Below are positions 7,771 through 9,642 of a DNA stretch of 9,642 bases, piece by piece. The position numbers and the translations under genes were made by a program. The notes beneath the pieces are model-generated. The model was given only the letters and a program-made list of their open reading frames with translations, made no database searches and was not told the DNA's origin. Source of the DNA: Flavobacteriales bacterium (GTDB taxonomy: Bacteria; Bacteroidota; Bacteroidia; Flavobacteriales; BACL11); NCBI GenBank assembly GCA_002697505.1, contig NZWA01000035.1, positions 11,686 to 21,327 of the forward strand, written 5' to 3'. Each line of letters starts with the position of its first letter. The first letter of the stretch is position 1.

Positions 7771-8547
7771 ATGAATAAATTAAGTGTTAAAACAATGGCT
7801 GAGTATTTTGCTGAGGGTAAAAATCCTGATATTCTATATTGGGTTGGTTCAACGGGTAGTTTTGATGATAGAGCAAAAAAAATAACCAAAGCTTTTGTGA
7901 AAATTTTAAATAAAGCACAGATTAGTTTTGGTGTATTGGGAACAGAAGAAACTAGCACTGGAGATGCCGCTAAAAGAGCAGGTAATGAGTTTTTGTTTCA
8001 GATGCAAGCTATGATGAATATTGAAGTTTTAAACAGTTACAATGTGAAACATATAATTACTACTTGCCCGCATGCTTACAACACCTTTAAGAACGAGTAT
8101 CCTTCTTTAGGAGGTAAATATAAGGTTCAGCATCATAGTGAATATATTTTTGAATTGCTAAAATCAAATAAAATAAGGGTCAATAAAAATTTAGAAGGTC
8201 AAAAAGTTACCTATCACGATCCATGTTATTTAGGAAGAGCAAATGATATTTATGATGCGCCAAGAGAATTAATTCGTTCTTTAGGTGTTGATTTTGTTGA
8301 AATGAAAAGGAATAAAAGGAGATCTTTTTGTTGTGGAGCTGGCGGGGCGCAGATGTTTAAGGAGGCAGAAAAAGGCACAAATGAAATTAATATTGTTAGA
8401 ACTCAAGAAGCAATAGAAACAAATGCAAAAATTATTGCTACTGGATGTCCATTTTGTAACACAATGATGACAGATGGGGTAAAGAACCTAGCAGAAGGTA
8501 AACTTGAAACAAAAGATTTGGCTGAACTTATTGCTGATAGCCTATAA
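7771..8547 (+). CDS. CCG-domain (HdrB/LutA-like) Fe-S protein with a degenerate first site
   Basis: A 258-residue cytoplasmic protein with two CCG-type cysteine-rich halves, the type that binds a noncubane [4Fe-4S] cluster in HdrB and serves as the catalytic or electron-accepting subunit for a membrane Fe-S partner. The C-terminal half is intact: C152 (DPCYLGR), C187-C188-G189 (CCGAGG) and C226/C229 (GCPFC). The N-terminal half keeps the fold motifs but has S27 in VGSTGSFDD, S62 in TSTGD and A102 in CPHAYN where, as I recall the Bacteroidota family, cysteines are usual; only C99 remains. The ATG at 7771 is two bases after the HAD stop. It probably pairs with the membrane 2x[4Fe-4S] protein upstream. 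Function as an electron-transfer subunit is inferred; its substrate is unknown. Confidence 0.87.
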   Translation: MNKLSVKTMAEYFAEGKNPDILYWVGSTGSFDDRAKKITKAFVKILNKAQISFGVLGTEETSTGDAAKRAGNEFLFQMQAMMNIEVLNSYNVKHIITTCPHAYNTFKNEYPSLGGKYKVQHHSEYIFELLKSNKIRVNKNLEGQKVTYHDPCYLGRANDIYDAPRELIRSLGVDFVEMKRNKRRSFCCGAGGAQMFKEAEKGTNEINIVRTQEAIETNAKIIATGCPFCNTMMTDGVKNLAEGKLETKDLAELIADSL

Positions 8548-9014
8548 TGTTGGTTGAATTCGATAATATTTCTGATGCCTCTAGAATTTGGATTTACGCT
8601 TCACCAATTTTTCTTGATAATGAAAATCAAAGTTACATAAGTAAATTATTATCTAATCATTTAGATACTTGGCAAGCACATCAAGTTTCTTTAACGGCTG
8701 CACTCACAATTTTAGAGAATCACTTTATAATAATAGCGCTTGATGAAAATATAGCTGGCGCTTCTGGCTGTTCAATTGATTCTCTTCAACATAAAATCCA
8801 AGAGATTGAAAATTATCTTGCTGTATCGTTAACAAATAGATTAAATGTATTTTGTATAGTAGATGATAAAATAAAGTGTATACCTTCATCAGAGCTATCT
8901 AAATTTGTAAATAAAGAAACACTTTTTTACGATTTGACCATACAAAAAAAATGTGATCTTAGTACTTACTTAAAACCAATCAAAGAAGGTTGGTGTTCAA
9001 GGCTCATTAAATGA
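8547..9014 (+). CDS. Bacteroidota conserved protein of unknown function (not an ABC ATPase)
   Basis: A 155-residue soluble protein of a family that I recognise as following the Fe-S protein genes in Bacteroidota. Family marks are SRIWIYA at 12-18, W42 with AH at 44-45, ASGCSID at 72-78 around C75, and a C-terminal W149-C-S-R152. Homologues often carry the label ABC transporter ATPase, but no Walker A, signature or Walker B motif is present, so that name should not be used. The invariant-looking Cys in ASGCSID could be a functional residue. The ATG shares its A with the last base of the preceding TAA (TAATG), and the stop overlaps a short minicistron by ATGA. No signal peptide or membrane segment is seen. 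No function can be assigned. Confidence 0.78.
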   Translation: MLVEFDNISDASRIWIYASPIFLDNENQSYISKLLSNHLDTWQAHQVSLTAALTILENHFIIIALDENIAGASGCSIDSLQHKIQEIENYLAVSLTNRLNVFCIVDDKIKCIPSSELSKFVNKETLFYDLTIQKKCDLSTYLKPIKEGWCSRLIK

Positions 9015-9031
9015 GAAATCAACTAAAATGA
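9011..9031 (+). other. Six-codon minicistron bridging two genes by ATGA overlaps
   Basis: ATG at 9011 overlaps the stop of the 155-residue gene (ATGA at 9011-9014). It opens a six-codon frame (MRNQLK) whose TGA at 9029-9031 overlaps the ATG of the next gene (ATGA at 9028-9031). It could act as a relay for translational coupling across the 13-base gap, but such a short frame may also arise by chance. Confidence 0.25.
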
Positions 9032-9642
9032 AAAGTATTTTTCCAGAACGCATTATTTGTTTGACTGAAGAGACTACAGAGACAATATATTTGCTAGGTG
9101 AGCAAAAACGTATCATTGGAATATCAGGCTTTACGGTTCGACCATCAAAGGCAAAAAAAGAAAAAAAGAAAATATGCACATTTATTGATGCAAATATTGA
9201 TGAAATTATTTCTTTAAATCCAGATCTTGTGATTGGGTTCTCAGATATTCAAGCAGATATTGCTCAAAAGCTAATAAAAAGAGGTGTCACTGTGTGGATA
9301 AATAATTACAGAGATATTAATGGAATATTTAAAATGATAGGTCAGGTTGGTATGCTTGTCAATCAAATTGAGAAATCTAATAATCTAATAAAAGAAATTA
9401 ATACTAAATTAGAGGTAATAAAAAAGAAAGTTAAAAATTTTAAAATCAAACCCAAAATATATTTTGAAGAATGGTATGATCCAATTATTACAAATATTCA
9501 ATGGGTAAGTGAAATAATAGAACTTTGTGGAGGTGAAAATATATTCCCTGCTTCAAAAAAAGAATCCTTAGCAAAAGATAGAGTTATCAAAAATTCAGAA
9601 ATAATTGTAGAAAAAAATCCTGATATTATTTTAGTTTCTTGG
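9028..9642 (+). CDS. BtuF-like periplasmic-binding-fold protein without signal peptide (partial, 3' end outside)
   Basis: The frame runs from ATG 9028 to the window edge, giving 205 residues with no stop; related proteins are about 250-290 residues, so perhaps a quarter is missing. The start MKSIFPERIICLTEETTETIY is followed by LLGEQKRIIGISGFTVRP, and NPDLVIGFSD at about 64-73 is the second-strand motif of the BtuF/TroA-type (class III) solute-binding fold. EEWYDP near 149-154 and CGGENIF near 168-174 are further family motifs, with a long linking helix between. There is no signal peptide or lipoprotein box ahead of the conserved start, so the protein should be cytoplasmic. Homologues are called cobalamin-binding proteins, but ligand binding is not shown by sequence. 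No TonB receptor or permease gene is adjacent within the window. A stop-free extension upstream has no ATG, so 9028 is the best start. Confidence 0.8.
   Translation, partial: MKSIFPERIICLTEETTETIYLLGEQKRIIGISGFTVRPSKAKKEKKKICTFIDANIDEIISLNPDLVIGFSDIQADIAQKLIKRGVTVWINNYRDINGIFKMIGQVGMLVNQIEKSNNLIKEINTKLEVIKKKVKNFKIKPKIYFEEWYDPIITNIQWVSEIIELCGGENIFPASKKESLAKDRVIKNSEIIVEKNPDIILVSW

Noticed and set aside
9121..9180. Purine-rich A-tracts in the BtuF-like gene as a possible regulatory or slippage element
   Set aside because: They encode a lysine-rich stretch at a loop position where homologues are also basic, and the frame remains open.
1..9642. CRISPR array, tRNA, IS element, prophage or defence system
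   Set aside because: No regularly spaced repeats, cloverleaf, transposase, integrase or nuclease-helicase genes are seen. All genes belong to housekeeping, envelope or redox families with similar base composition, so there is no sign of a recent transfer.

Overview
The window is about 9.6 kb of very AT-rich, almost gap-free bacterial DNA, best explained as a chromosomal segment of a marine-type, streamlined member of the Bacteroidota (Flavobacteriales-like). Four things point there: the LptD, amidase-SPOR, MCE and two (Fe-S) protein genes are all of the Bacteroidota type; the 155-residue protein belongs to a family I recognise only from that phylum; no Shine-Dalgarno sequences stand out upstream of the starts; and the one convincing promoter matches the Bacteroidota pattern TTG-N18-TAnnTTTG. 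Only about 59 bases are not covered by a gene. No tRNA, rRNA, IS element, CRISPR array or prophage signal was seen, and no gene-free stretch exceeds 42 bases.

Layout. Bases 1-1467 (+) are the end of a polysaccharide or cell-surface glycan cluster: the 3' tail of a probable glycosyltransferase, a complete family 2 glycosyltransferase, and a glutamine amidotransferase of the PabA/TrpG type starting at TTG directly after the preceding stop. Bases 1448-3904 (-) encode an LptD-like outer-membrane LPS assembly protein that converges on, and overlaps by 20 bases, the amidotransferase gene. A 42-base divergent gap (3905-3946) separates lptD from a rightward operon.

The rightward operon (3947 to the window end) is a tight chain: SPOR-domain N-acetylmuramoyl-L-alanine amidase, MlaD-like MCE protein, membrane-bound 2x[4Fe-4S] oxidoreductase, small HAD-fold phosphatase-like protein, CCG-domain (HdrB-like) Fe-S protein, a 155-residue Bacteroidota protein of unknown function, and a BtuF-like substrate-binding-fold protein without a signal peptide that runs off the end. 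The first part, with lptD, covers envelope building (LPS export, peptidoglycan cleavage, lipid transport). The two Fe-S proteins probably form a two-subunit membrane electron-transfer complex in which a cytoplasmic CCG subunit docks on a quinone- or heme-linked membrane subunit.

Most of this is a conserved Bacteroidota neighbourhood and not a new system. The points worth a second look are the loss of three of four expected cysteines in the N-terminal CCG site of the HdrB-like subunit while its C-terminal site is intact; a HAD gene placed between the two Fe-S subunits with overlap on one side and a 2-base gap on the other; a two-cysteine LptD that could form a single inter-domain disulfide; and a six-codon minicistron joining two genes through consecutive ATGA overlaps.
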